From: Hylemonella sp. UBA2468
GTDB taxonomy: Bacteria > Pseudomonadota > Gammaproteobacteria > Burkholderiales > Burkholderiaceae_C
Assembly: GCA_002342165.1 (NCBI GenBank)
Contig: DDPM01000088.1
Location: 1-16,863, forward strand
Direction: 5' to 3'
Length of the DNA stretch: 16,863 bases
Part shown: in pieces, positions 1 to 7,458 of the stretch
Layout: each line of letters starts with the position of its first letter
How positions within the stretch are numbered: the stretch's first letter is position 1
The notes under the pieces: generated by a model
The model's input: only the letters and a program-made list of their open reading frames with translations
Databases searched by the model: none
What the model was told of the DNA's origin: nothing
Made by a program: the position numbers and the translations under genes

Positions 1-275
1 TGAAAGGTCACCACGCGACGCGCCTGAATTGGAATAGCCTCGCCGGTTCTGGGGTTGCGGCCTGGGCGTGGGGCCTTCGTGCGGATTTGAAAGTTGCCAA
101 AACCGGTGATCTTGACGTCTTGGCCCTCCACCAAACTGCTGGAAATAAGGTCAAAAAAAGCGTCGACCATGTCTTTGGATTCGCGCTTGTTCAAACCAAT
201 CTGCTCAAACAAGAGCTCTGACAATTGCGCTTTGGTGAGCGCGGGTGTTTCAAGACTTTCAACGGTGAAATCCAT
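1..275 (-). CDS. ihfA: Integration host factor subunit alpha (partial, C-terminus beyond left edge)
   Basis: This is the alpha subunit of the heterodimeric nucleoid protein IHF, which binds the minor groove and bends DNA sharply, helping transcription, recombination and replication. 91 residues are visible. The helical dimerisation part (about 13-55, with [20 protein letters not shown]) is followed by GFGNF (58-62) and the DNA-binding arm [10 protein letters not shown] (70-79). The arm carries the proline (P75) that intercalates in known IHF, and [11 protein letters not shown] follows. The last few residues lie outside the window. The ATG at 275 is preferred because a GAGGGGG Shine-Dalgarno lies 8 nt upstream. 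An in-frame ATG at 281, overlapping the pheT stop as TAATG, would leave only 2 nt to that Shine-Dalgarno. The gene sits 5 nt after pheT and is surely co-transcribed with it, as in many proteobacteria. The N-terminus before the LTKA motif is longer than in E. coli IHF-alpha. The beta subunit is unlikely, given the pheT linkage. Confidence 0.96.
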   Translation of the reverse strand, partial: MDFTVESLETPALTKAQLSELLFEQIGLNKRESKDMVDAFFDLISSSLVEGQDVKITGFGNFQIRTKAPRPGRNPRTGEAIPIQARRVVTF

Positions 276-280
276 AAGCA

Positions 281-2755
281 TTACCCCCTCAAACGGGCAC
301 CGGTTTGCGCCTCAAGCTGTTGGATGACGGCTCGCACCACATCATCAATTTGATCGTCCGTCAAGGTTTGGTCATGTGCCTGCAACTTGAGCCGAATGGC
401 CATGCTCTTTTCACCTGCTTGCAAGCCTCCCGTGGTTTGAGGCTGAGCGTTAGGCGCAGGCTTGTAAACATCAAAAAGCAAGGTTTCTTTTATGACCTGT
501 TGGTGCGGAGTGGAAGCTATGGCGGCCATAAGCTCCGAATGCGTCACAGCATCTTTCACTACGACCGCCAAATCGCGCTCTACCGGCTGATGCTTCGAAA
601 TTTCTGCAAACTGAGGCACCTGACGTTGCAACACCGCGTTGAGTTGAACTTCAAACATCACCGCCGTGGCATTAAGCCCATAACTCTGACGCCATTTGGG
701 GTGCAACTCGCCCAAGTGACCCACAACCTGACCCTCTTTGACAATGCGTGCGCAACGTCCGGGATGCATAGCCGGATGTTGGGCAGATTCAAAGCGGGCA
801 TGAAGAGGTGCAAGCAAAGCCTCGACATCTGCCTTCACGTCAAAAAAGTCGGCCGCTTGGTCCTTTAGCGACCACTGCGTTGGCACCAGTGGGCCGCTGA
901 CCAAACCTGCAAGGTGCATAGGCTGATCAATCCCCGCCACTGTGGAGTCGGTATCTTGCACTTGTGGATTTTTGGTAAACACACGTCCCAGCTCAAACAC
1001 GCGTACCCTGGACACTTTTCGGTCTTGGTTGTACTTGAGGACCTGCACCAAAGATGCCAACAATGATGAACGCATCACCCCCATTTGGCTGGCAATGGGA
1101 TTGATCAAACGAATAGGCTGCGAATTACCCGCCAGTTCACGCTCCCAACGCTCATCCACAAAACTGAAATTGATGGTTTCTTGGTAGCCCATTCCTGCCA
1201 TCAAACGGCGCACTGCAAATGTGCTGCGCTGATGCTCTGGGCGGGTTTTGGCGGTGATGGGACCTTGAGGGGGCGAATGAGGAAAATGGTCGTATCCGAC
1301 CATGCGGGCAATTTCTTCAATCAGGTCTTCTTCAATTTGAAGGTCGAAACGCCAGCTCGGCGGCGTGACAGAAAAACTTGCCGTGCCAAAGTGGTTGGCA
1401 TTGTCGGCGGCGGTGTTGGAATGCACAAAGCCAAAGCCCAAACGGGTAAACGCCAAGGCACACTGCTCTACAGAAAGCGGCATGCCCAATATTTTTTGTG
1501 CACGTTGCACCCTCATAGTCACTGGCTTGGACTCAGGCATGTGAATCTGCTGGTCATCCACTGGGCCGCACAAGGTTGTTGGAGAACCGCAGATGTCCAA
1601 AATCAACTTAGTGATGCGTTCGATATGCTCCACAGTGAGCGCCGGATCTACGCCCCGCTCAAAGCGATGCCCCGCATCGGTAGAGAAGTTGTAACGCCTA
1701 GACCGACCCGCCACAGACTTGGGCCACCAAAATGCGGCCTCCACATAAATGTCGTGCGTGTCATCCGACACTGCGCTGGCGTCTCCCCCCATGATCCCGG
1801 CCAAAGACTCCACTTGCGCGTCGTCGGCAATGACGCCGACTTGCTCATCCAATGCCACAGTGTTGCCGTTGAGCAGTTTAAGTTGCTCGCCCGCGCGGGC
1901 CCAACGCACTTGCAAGGGACCATGAATTTTGCTCAAGTCAAAAATGTGGGTGGGCTGCCCCAACTCGAACATGACATAGTTGGAAATATCCACCAATGCC
2001 GAAACCGAGCGTTGCCCGCAACGGGCAAGGCGTTCCACCATCCAAGCGGGAGAAGGGGCTTTTGGGTTCACGCCCTTGATGACGCGACCGGAGAATCGGC
2101 CGCACAGATCGGGCGCCTTCACTTCAACCGGCAATTTGTCTGTACACGTGGCGGGTACCGATGTAGTTTGTGGAACGCATAAAGCTTCACCCGTTAAGGC
2201 TGAGAGTTCACGCGCCACACCATAAACGCTGAGGCAATGCGCCAAATTGGGCGTGAGCTTGAAGGTGAATAATGTGTCATCCAAGTTGAGATGGGTGCGA
2301 ATGTCTTGACCAGCAGTGGCGTCATCAGACAACTCCAACAAGCCCTCGTGGGCATCGGACAAATGCAACTCTTTTGCTGAACACAGCATGCCTTGGCTTT
2401 CTACGCCACGCAGTTGTCCCAACTTGATATGCAATGGCTTGCCGTCTGCTCCTGCAGGCAGCTCAGCGCCTACCAAAGCACAGGGAACCTTAATGCCCAC
2501 TCGGGCGTTGGGTGCACCACACACGATTTGTAGGTCTTGCGTTTGTCCCACATCGACTTGACAGACTCGCAAGCGATCGGCATTCGGGTGCTGCTGCACT
2601 CCTTTAATTTCACCCACCACCACTTTGGTAAATGGGGGTGCCACGGGTTGCAGGTCCTCCACCTCGAGCCCCGCCATGGTCAATGTGTCGGCGAGTTGTG
2701 ACGTGTTGAGTTGGGGATTACAAAACTCGCGCAACCAGGATTCTGGGAATTGCAT
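281..2755 (-). CDS. pheT: Phenylalanine--tRNA ligase beta subunit
   Basis: This is the beta subunit of the cytoplasmic alpha2-beta2 phenylalanyl-tRNA synthetase, which charges tRNA-Phe with phenylalanine using ATP. The beta chain binds tRNA and hydrolyses mischarged Tyr-tRNA. At 824 residues it has full family length. The N-terminus is the usual SWLREF start, followed by an EMAP/OB-like tRNA-binding domain (about 40-150) with HPNADRL (56-62) and SQGMLCS (120-126). Next come the B3/B4 editing region (roughly 210-385, including GRFSGRVI and [15 protein letters not shown]), the B5 domain, and the catalytic-like core. The C-terminal FDX-ACB anticodon-binding domain starts near [12 protein letters not shown] (about 720-823). 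The gene lies 28 nt after pheS. No strong Shine-Dalgarno is visible before the ATG, so translation may be coupled to pheS. No frameshift or missing domain was seen. Confidence 0.98.
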   Translation of the reverse strand: MQFPESWLREFCNPQLNTSQLADTLTMAGLEVEDLQPVAPPFTKVVVGEIKGVQQHPNADRLRVCQVDVGQTQDLQIVCGAPNARVGIKVPCALVGAELPAGADGKPLHIKLGQLRGVESQGMLCSAKELHLSDAHEGLLELSDDATAGQDIRTHLNLDDTLFTFKLTPNLAHCLSVYGVARELSALTGEALCVPQTTSVPATCTDKLPVEVKAPDLCGRFSGRVIKGVNPKAPSPAWMVERLARCGQRSVSALVDISNYVMFELGQPTHIFDLSKIHGPLQVRWARAGEQLKLLNGNTVALDEQVGVIADDAQVESLAGIMGGDASAVSDDTHDIYVEAAFWWPKSVAGRSRRYNFSTDAGHRFERGVDPALTVEHIERITKLILDICGSPTTLCGPVDDQQIHMPESKPVTMRVQRAQKILGMPLSVEQCALAFTRLGFGFVHSNTAADNANHFGTASFSVTPPSWRFDLQIEEDLIEEIARMVGYDHFPHSPPQGPITAKTRPEHQRSTFAVRRLMAGMGYQETINFSFVDERWERELAGNSQPIRLINPIASQMGVMRSSLLASLVQVLKYNQDRKVSRVRVFELGRVFTKNPQVQDTDSTVAGIDQPMHLAGLVSGPLVPTQWSLKDQAADFFDVKADVEALLAPLHARFESAQHPAMHPGRCARIVKEGQVVGHLGELHPKWRQSYGLNATAVMFEVQLNAVLQRQVPQFAEISKHQPVERDLAVVVKDAVTHSELMAAIASTPHQQVIKETLLFDVYKPAPNAQPQTTGGLQAGEKSMAIRLKLQAHDQTLTDDQIDDVVRAVIQQLEAQTGARLRG

Positions 2756-2783
2756 GATGAGGATGACTTATCGGAGCTGAAAC

Positions 2784-3842
2784 TTATTGAAACTGAGACA
2801 AAAAGCGCAAATCGCCATCAAAAAAAAGACGCAAATCATTAACGCCATAACGCAGCATGGTTAGGCGGTCTGGCCCCATACCAAATGCAAAGCCGACAAA
2901 TATCTCTGGGTCCAAGCCCATATTGCGAATCACATTCGGGTGCACTTGGCCGGAGCCGGCCACCTCCAGCCATTTACCTGCCAAAGGACCTTGCTGAAAC
3001 TGAATATCGATTTCTGCACTTGGCTCGGTAAATGGGAAAAAGCTGGGCCTAAAGCGAAGCACCAGATCATCGCTTTCGAAAAAAGTGCGGCAAAAGTCAG
3101 TGAAAACGTATTTGAGGTCTTTGAAGCTCACGTCTTGGCCAATCCACAGCCCCTCGCACTGATGGAACATGGGGGAGTGGGTGGCATCGCTGTCCACCCG
3201 ATAGGTGCGCCCTGGTGCAATCACACGAATCTCGGGCATGGGTCCCTTAAACAAGCCGGACTCATCACCGCAGTAGCGCTTGACGTGTTGCACCGCATGG
3301 CGAATTTGCATGGGACTGGTGTGTGTGCGAAGCAGATTTGGCGCCTCAGCAGAGCCCCCTTCCACATAGAAAGTATCGTGCATGGACCTTGCAGGGTGGT
3401 CTGCAGGGGTATTGAGCGCTGTAAAGTTGAACCAATCGGTTTCAATTTCGGGGCCATCGGCCACATCAAAACCCATGGTACTAAATAGGGCCTCAATGCG
3501 CTCGAGTGTCAAAGACACAGGATGCAGACCGCCAACCCCGCGCTGCCGACCGGGTAACGTGACATCCAACGCCTCGGCTTGGAGTTGTGTTTGCAGCTCA
3601 AGGTCCGCCAAAGCCTGACGGCGGTCATTCAAAGCCGCTTCAATGGCTTGCTTGGCTTTGTTGATTTGTGCGCCTCTGGATTTTTTGTCCTCAGGGCCAA
3701 GTGCAGCCAGCCCCCTCATGAGGTCGGTCATGACGCCCGATTTGCCCAAATAACGGGCTTTGGCGTTCTCCAAGTCTGCAGGCGTTAAAGCTTGAACAAA
3801 CTCTACAGAAGCTTTGTGAACAACTTCATCCAACTCATTCAT
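2784..3842 (-). CDS. pheS: Phenylalanine--tRNA ligase alpha subunit
   Basis: This is the catalytic subunit of class II phenylalanyl-tRNA synthetase; it forms phenylalanyl-adenylate and transfers Phe to tRNA. The length of 352 residues is normal. An N-terminal coiled-coil arm (about 1-90) that contacts tRNA precedes the class II core. Motif 1 is around [11 protein letters not shown] (130-140), motif 2 is [18 protein letters not shown] (211-228), and motif 3 is [17 protein letters not shown] (317-333). The phenylalanine pocket is recognisable in [12 protein letters not shown] (264-275) and in A319 of motif 3. The ATG at 3842 is the family start (MNELDEVV), although the region before it has no good Shine-Dalgarno. 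A strong terminator-like hairpin ends only 19 nt upstream, leaving no room for a separate promoter. pheST is therefore probably expressed by read-through from rplT, with attenuation. Confidence 0.98.
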   Translation of the reverse strand: MNELDEVVHKASVEFVQALTPADLENAKARYLGKSGVMTDLMRGLAALGPEDKKSRGAQINKAKQAIEAALNDRRQALADLELQTQLQAEALDVTLPGRQRGVGGLHPVSLTLERIEALFSTMGFDVADGPEIETDWFNFTALNTPADHPARSMHDTFYVEGGSAEAPNLLRTHTSPMQIRHAVQHVKRYCGDESGLFKGPMPEIRVIAPGRTYRVDSDATHSPMFHQCEGLWIGQDVSFKDLKYVFTDFCRTFFESDDLVLRFRPSFFPFTEPSAEIDIQFQQGPLAGKWLEVAGSGQVHPNVIRNMGLDPEIFVGFAFGMGPDRLTMLRYGVNDLRLFFDGDLRFLSQFQ

Positions 3843-3861
3843 GTAATTACCGAGTATGAGT

Positions 3862-3898
3862 AAAAAGGGCTAAAGCTCCAATGAAAGCTTTAGCCCTT
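3862..3898 (-). terminator. Intrinsic terminator or attenuator between rplT and pheS
   Basis: A perfect 13-bp stem (arms 3886-3898 and 3865-3877) closes an 8-nt loop. On the minus strand it is followed by a run of five T (3866-3862, the first two inside the stem). It starts 17 nt after the rplT stop and ends 19 nt before the pheS ATG. The structure is seen directly. That it acts as a conditional attenuator is inferred from the position, because no promoter can fit between it and pheS. In E. coli pheST is attenuated through the Phe-rich leader peptide PheM; no such short Phe-rich ORF is visible here. Confidence 0.85.
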
Positions 3899-3915
3899 AT
3901 CAAAAGGCGGTGTAC

Positions 3916-4278
3916 TCAAACAACAGCCATTTTGGCTTTGACTTGCGCCACGATGCCAGCAAATGCAGCCATGTCATGAACAGCCAGGTCGGCCAACATT
4001 TTACGGTCAACCTCAATTTGAGATTTTTTCAGGCCGTTGGCAAATTGGCTGTAGGTCATGCCGCATTGACGCGCTGCGGCGTTGATACGTGCAATCCAAA
4101 GCTGGCGAAATACACGTTTTTTGGTACGGCGGTCGCGATAGGCGTATTGCCCAGCCTTCATCACCGCTTCTTTGGCGATGCGGAAGACATTGCCGCGGCG
4201 GCCGCGGAAACCTTTTGCGAGTGCTAATACTTTTTTGTGACGGGCTCTTGCCGTGACACCACGTTTGACGCGAGGCAT
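3916..4278 (-). CDS. rplT: 50S ribosomal protein L20
   Basis: L20 is a primary 23S rRNA-binding protein needed early in 50S assembly, and in several bacteria it represses its own operon by binding the leader mRNA. The length is 120 residues, close to the usual 117-119. The start [18 protein letters not shown] and the basic N-terminal helix rich in Arg and Lys ([20 protein letters not shown]) are typical. The globular C-terminal RNA-binding domain includes [21 protein letters not shown]. The ATG has a good AAGGAG Shine-Dalgarno. The gene lies 26 nt after rpmI, and the two are co-transcribed in practically all bacteria. A strong hairpin terminator follows the gene. Confidence 0.98.
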   Translation of the reverse strand: MPRVKRGVTARARHKKVLALAKGFRGRRGNVFRIAKEAVMKAGQYAYRDRRTKKRVFRQLWIARINAAARQCGMTYSQFANGLKKSQIEVDRKMLADLAVHDMAAFAGIVAQVKAKMAVV

Positions 4279-4304
4279 ATAAGTTCTCCTTGTTCGTCGT
4301 TAAA

Positions 4305-4508
4305 TTAAATGCCCATGCCGGGAAGCATTTGAGCCATGTGACCCATATTGGTCTCATGAACCGCCACCGATCCACGCAACTGGCGCTTGTTTTTGGTGGT
4401 CTTTTTGGTCAGGATGTGACGCTTGAAGGCTTGACCACGTTTGACCGTACCACCTGGACGAACACGAAAACGCTTTTTCGCGCTGCTTTTGGTTTTCATT
4501 TTGGGCAT
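4305..4508 (-). CDS. rpmI: 50S ribosomal protein L35
   Basis: L35 is a small, very basic protein of the large ribosomal subunit. The 67-residue product starts [20 protein letters not shown], a textbook L35 beginning, and continues with [24 protein letters not shown] and VHETN. A longer open frame extends upstream to 4655, but the family start and an AAGGAG Shine-Dalgarno 5 nt before the ATG fix the start at 4508. It sits between infC and rplT in the conserved infC-rpmI-rplT order. The 152-nt leader between infC and this gene is long for the cluster and contains inverted repeats, so control by L20 on this leader is plausible. Confidence 0.98.
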   Translation of the reverse strand: MPKMKTKSSAKKRFRVRPGGTVKRGQAFKRHILTKKTTKNKRQLRGSVAVHETNMGHMAQMLPGMGI

Positions 4509-4660
4509 AACTGCTCCTTTTAGTTTGTGCTCGTGAGGCGCTGCCACAATTTGTGACAGTCTTGATGGCCCCGAGCCACTTGTTGAAAGGCTGAGCCTTT
4601 CATTTTGCTCCAAACAGGGCAACCAACCCCGTTTTTCACAACCCTTTGGGTGCACCGCCT
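4509..4660 (-). promoter_or_regulatory. Structured leader between infC and rpmI (possible L20-responsive region)
   Basis: This 152-nt non-coding stretch holds at least two hairpins in the minus-strand RNA. One has 8-bp arms with a single mismatch (4627-4634 with 4612-4619, 7-nt loop). The other has perfect 7-bp arms (4595-4601 with 4585-4591, 3-nt loop). Neither is followed by a T run, so they are not simple terminators. In E. coli, Bacillus and other bacteria L20 represses rpmI-rplT by binding leader structures at this place. A matching role here is inference from position, and no sequence match to a known L20-binding site was established. Confidence 0.4.
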
Positions 4661-5266
4661 TCAGGGCACCGGTGCATCCACCTTATCAGGTACAGGCTTA
4701 GGAGCTGAGCCTCCACCGCCTTTTTTCTTACCTGGAGCAATCATCATGATCATCTGACGACCCTCTAGTTTTGGAAACTGCTCCACCACAATCAAATCGG
4801 CCAAGTCGTCTCGCATGCGCTGCAACAAGGCCAAACCAATTTCTTGGTGCGTAATTTCCCGGCCCCTAAAACGCAGGGTAATTTTGCATTTGTCACCCTC
4901 TTCAAGAAAACGCTTGATATTGCGCAACTTGATGTTGTAGTCGCCATCATCCGTCCCCGGACGGAACTTAATCTCTTTAACCTCGATAACTTTTTGCTTC
5001 GATTTGGCGTCGGCTGCCTTTTTTTGTTCTTGGTACTTGAACTTGCCATAGTCCATCAAACGACAGACGGGAGGCGTTGCCATAGGGGCAATTTCTACCA
5101 AATCCACATCCATTTCACCGGCCAAGCGCAAGGCCTCGAAAATACTGACTACCCCCATGGGTTCATTGTCAGGTCCGGTGATGCGGACTTCAGTGGCGGG
5201 TATCTCCCGATTCAAGCGATGTTTGCGTTCTTCGCGCTGACGACGGTCTCGAATTTCAGTAACGAT
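4661..5266 (-). CDS. infC: Translation initiation factor IF-3 (AUC start codon)
   Basis: IF-3 binds the 30S subunit, keeps it apart from 50S, and rejects non-canonical start codons and wrong initiator tRNA. The product is 201 residues. An N-terminal domain (about 20-85, [37 protein letters not shown]) is joined by a lysine-rich linker to the C-terminal domain (about 95-180). The C-terminal domain has [24 protein letters not shown] and [17 protein letters not shown], followed by a short Gly/Pro tail. The only in-frame conventional start is a TTG at 5215, which would remove the family leader. Upstream, the frame encodes [16 protein letters not shown], the usual Burkholderiales IF-3 N-terminus, preceded by ATC at 5264-5266. 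A GAAGGAA Shine-Dalgarno lies 7 nt before that ATC. infC is known for AUU/AUC starts that allow autorepression by IF-3. The gene is 82 nt after thrS. Confidence 0.97.
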   Translation of the reverse strand: MVTEIRDRRQREERKHRLNREIPATEVRITGPDNEPMGVVSIFEALRLAGEMDVDLVEIAPMATPPVCRLMDYGKFKYQEQKKAADAKSKQKVIEVKEIKFRPGTDDGDYNIKLRNIKRFLEEGDKCKITLRFRGREITHQEIGLALLQRMRDDLADLIVVEQFPKLEGRQMIMMIAPGKKKGGGGSAPKPVPDKVDAPVP

Positions 5267-5280
5267 GGTTTGGTTCCTTC
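5264..5280 (-). promoter_or_regulatory. infC ribosome binding site with AUC start
   Basis: GAAGGAA (5280-5274) is followed after 7 nt by ATC (5266-5264). An in-frame TGA lies just upstream and overlaps the Shine-Dalgarno, so translation cannot start further upstream. No ATG or GTG occurs in frame before the TTG at 5215, which has only a poor GAAGAA upstream. The non-canonical codon is the established basis of IF-3 autoregulation in enterobacteria; the same control here is inferred. Confidence 0.85.
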
Positions 5281-5306
5281 AATATTTGCCACAAAAAGCG
5301 TAGCCC

Positions 5307-5334
5307 AAAAACAGATATTGACCCAACATCTGTT
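5307..5334 (-). promoter_or_regulatory. Hairpin in the thrS-infC gap
   Basis: A 7-bp inverted repeat, AACAGAT with ATCTGTT (arms 5334-5328 and 5316-5310, 11-nt loop), is followed on the minus strand by further T residues (5309-5307). It could be a weak terminator or attenuator lowering read-through from thrS into infC. The 5' arm overlaps a shorter palindrome, CAACA-GA-TGTTG, so two folds are mutually exclusive. The function is not established. Confidence 0.35.
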
Positions 5335-5348
5335 GACAAAAAACAAGG

Positions 5349-7274
5349 TTAGTTGACTGATTTGCTGGTGATGTCTTGAATGAGGGTTTGAACAAACTCA
5401 TTTACCGACATCACTCCAAGGTCTTTATTTCCTCGGGCGCGTACCGCAACGGCACCGGCTGCTTTCTCTTTATCACCAGCCACCAAAATATATGGGAGCT
5501 TTTGCAAAGAGTGCTCGCGTATTTTATACGTAATTTTTTCGTTACGCAGATCTGAAATCACTCTAAGCTCTTGATTTGGCAATGATTTCTTAAGGGTTTC
5601 AACCAATTCACGACAGTAATCAGCCTGTGCATCGGTGATATTGAGTACCACCACCTGCACCGGAGCGAGCCATGTAGGCAAAGCCCCAGCATGCTCTTCA
5701 ATCAAGATGCCAATAAAGCGCTCCAAGCTGCCCACAATGGCACGGTGCAGCATGACTGGGCGGTGACGGCCACCGTCCTCGCCCACGTATTCCGCATCCA
5801 AGCGCTCGGGCATGGAAAAGTCCACCTGAATGGTACCGCACTGCCACTGGCGGCCAATCGCATCTTTAAGGGTGTATTCAATTTTCGGACCATAAAAGGC
5901 ACCATCGCCCTGAGAAATTTCAAACTCGCAACCAGAGGCTTTAAGACTTTGAATTAGCGCGTGTTCTGCCTTGTCCCAAATTTCATCCGAGCCAATTCGC
6001 TGCTCGGGCCTTGTGGCCACCTTGTAAATGATGCTGTGGAACCCAAAATCGCGGTAGACCTGCTGCAGTAAAGAAGTGAAGTGCACGCACTCAGGCAATA
6101 TTTGATCTTCGGTACAAAAAATATGCCCGTCGTCTTGTGTGAACCCCCGCACGCGCATGATGCCGTGCAAACCGCCGCTGGGCTCATTACGGTGGCACTG
6201 GCCAAACTCACCGTATCTCAAAGGTAAATCGCGGTAGCTCTTAAGCCCCTGTTTGTAAATCAGGATGTGGCCAGGACAATTCATAGGCTTGAGGGCAAAG
6301 TCACGCTTTTCACTTTCAGTGGTGAACATGTTCTCGCGGTACTTGTCCCAATGCCCGGTTTTTTCCCAGAGTGCTTTGTCAATGACCTGTGGACCTTTGA
6401 CCTCTTGGTAACCGTTATCGCGGTATACCTTGCGCATGTACTGCTCCACTTGTTGCCACAAAACCCAACCATTGGGGTGCCAAAAGACCAAGCCAGGCGC
6501 ATGTTCGTCGATGTGGAACAAATCAAGCTCACGGCCCAACTTGCGATGGTCACGCTTTTCAGCTTCTTCAAGCTGCGTCAAATACTGCTGCAACTCATCT
6601 TTGGTCGCCCAAGCTGTGCCGTAAATGCGCTGCAACTGCTCGTTGTTTTGATCACCTCGCCAGTACGCACCCGCCACCTTCATCAGCTTGAAATGCTTGA
6701 GCTTGCCTGTGCTGGGCACGTGCGGGCCACGGCATAAGTCTTCAAAAGACCCCTCTCGGTAGAGGCTAACTTCCTCGTTAGTAGGAATACTGGCAATGAT
6801 TTCAGCTTTGTAATGCTCGCCCAAAGACTTGAAATACGTCACTGCCTCATCCCTAGGCAACACACGGCGCACCACAGGCTCGTCCTGATTGGCAAGCTCT
6901 TGCATTTTCTTTTCTATGGCAAGGAGGTCTTCAGGCGTGAAAGGCCTCTTGTATGCGAAGTCGTAATAAAAACCATGCTCAATGACCGGGCCAATAGTGA
7001 CCTGAGCCTCTGGGAACATGGTTTTGACCGCATACGCCAACAGATGCGCCGTGGAATGCCGAATCACTTCTAAGCCTTCTGCGTCTTTGGCGGTGATGAT
7101 GGACACATTGCTGTTGTTATTGATCACAAAGCTGTTGTCCACCAACTTTCCATCCACCTTGCCAGCTAATGCAGCTTTGGAAAGGCCTGCGCCAATAGAG
7201 GCCGCCACCTCGGAAACCGCAACCGGACCTGAAAAATCACGCTGTGCGCCATCTGGAAGGGTGATTTGAACCAT
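5349..7274 (-). CDS. thrS: Threonine--tRNA ligase
   Basis: This is a class II synthetase that charges tRNA-Thr and edits Ser-tRNA-Thr. The length is 641 residues, the family norm. An N-terminal TGS domain (about 1-62) begins MVQITLPDG. The N2 editing domain carries H73 and H77 in HSTAHLLA and the CRGPHVP motif (181-187). The catalytic core has the zinc ligands C333 (MNCPGH), H384 (DDGHIF) and H510. Motif 2 is [10 protein letters not shown] (359-368) and motif 3 is around GSLERFIG (515-522). The C-terminal part (from about 535) is the anticodon-binding domain. The frame stays open 26 codons further to 7352, but those codons run through a terminator-like hairpin and are not family sequence, so the ATG at 7274 is chosen. 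It has no clear Shine-Dalgarno. thrS is the first gene of the translation cluster, and its leader appears structured. Confidence 0.97.
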   Translation of the reverse strand: MVQITLPDGAQRDFSGPVAVSEVAASIGAGLSKAALAGKVDGKLVDNSFVINNNSNVSIITAKDAEGLEVIRHSTAHLLAYAVKTMFPEAQVTIGPVIEHGFYYDFAYKRPFTPEDLLAIEKKMQELANQDEPVVRRVLPRDEAVTYFKSLGEHYKAEIIASIPTNEEVSLYREGSFEDLCRGPHVPSTGKLKHFKLMKVAGAYWRGDQNNEQLQRIYGTAWATKDELQQYLTQLEEAEKRDHRKLGRELDLFHIDEHAPGLVFWHPNGWVLWQQVEQYMRKVYRDNGYQEVKGPQVIDKALWEKTGHWDKYRENMFTTESEKRDFALKPMNCPGHILIYKQGLKSYRDLPLRYGEFGQCHRNEPSGGLHGIMRVRGFTQDDGHIFCTEDQILPECVHFTSLLQQVYRDFGFHSIIYKVATRPEQRIGSDEIWDKAEHALIQSLKASGCEFEISQGDGAFYGPKIEYTLKDAIGRQWQCGTIQVDFSMPERLDAEYVGEDGGRHRPVMLHRAIVGSLERFIGILIEEHAGALPTWLAPVQVVVLNITDAQADYCRELVETLKKSLPNQELRVISDLRNEKITYKIREHSLQKLPYILVAGDKEKAAGAVAVRARGNKDLGVMSVNEFVQTLIQDITSKSVN

Positions 7275-7319
7275 AAATAAAGGTAATAAGTGGCGGATGA
7301 ATGAATCGATTGCATCAAC

Positions 7320-7348
7320 AAAAACAAAAAGCGCGGCAATTACCGCGC
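7320..7348 (-). terminator. Terminator-like hairpin in the thrS leader
   Basis: GCGCGG and CCGCGC (7348-7343 and 7336-7331) form a 6-bp GC-only stem with a 6-nt loop. On the minus strand it is followed by TTTTTGTTTTT (7330-7320). It ends 45 nt before the thrS ATG and starts 110 nt after the stop of the upstream oxidoreductase gene. It may simply end that gene's transcript. However, no convincing promoter is visible in the 45 nt left before thrS, so an attenuator role for thrS is equally plausible. Confidence 0.8.
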
Positions 7349-7399
7349 CCATAACTTGCTGTTGATTTTAACGCTTCAACCCCTGTGGGCCATAAATTT

Positions 7400-7438
7400 C
7401 AGGCTTGGAAAAGCACTGACAAGCCAAGGGAAAGCCTG
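7400..7438 (-). promoter_or_regulatory. Competing inverted repeats upstream of thrS
   Basis: In the minus-strand RNA the segment CAAGCCTG (7407-7400) can pair through 7 bp with CAGGCTT (7438-7432) or through 6 bp with GGCTTG (7425-7420). The two pairings exclude each other. They lie about 50 nt before the terminator-like hairpin of thrS. A TTGACA hexamer at 7444-7439 resembles a -35 box, but no good -10 follows at normal spacing. A regulatory switch is inference only. Confidence 0.3.
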
Positions 7439-7458
7439 TGTCAAGGATGCTTCTGGCC

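Noticed and set aside
1085..2182. Plus-strand open frame of 365 codons
   Set aside because: It lies wholly antisense to pheT, shows no family motif, and has an Arg/His/Cys-rich composition typical of a shadow of a real coding frame.
4509..4655. Longer start for rpmI
   Set aside because: The L35 family begins [13 protein letters not shown], and a strong Shine-Dalgarno precedes that ATG; the extension covers the structured leader.
5216..5356. Plus-strand open frame over the infC start region (within 4844-5356)
   Set aside because: It is antisense to infC and its leader, and the product shows no recognisable family sequence.
7275..7352. N-terminal extension of thrS by 26 codons
   Set aside because: The extension is encoded across the terminator-like hairpin and T run, is not family sequence, and the TGS domain starts at the ATG at 7274.
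7349..7458. Possible tRNA gene upstream of thrS
   Set aside because: tRNA genes can adjoin thrS, but no T-loop GTTCGA core, acceptor stem or CCA-like end was found on either strand.
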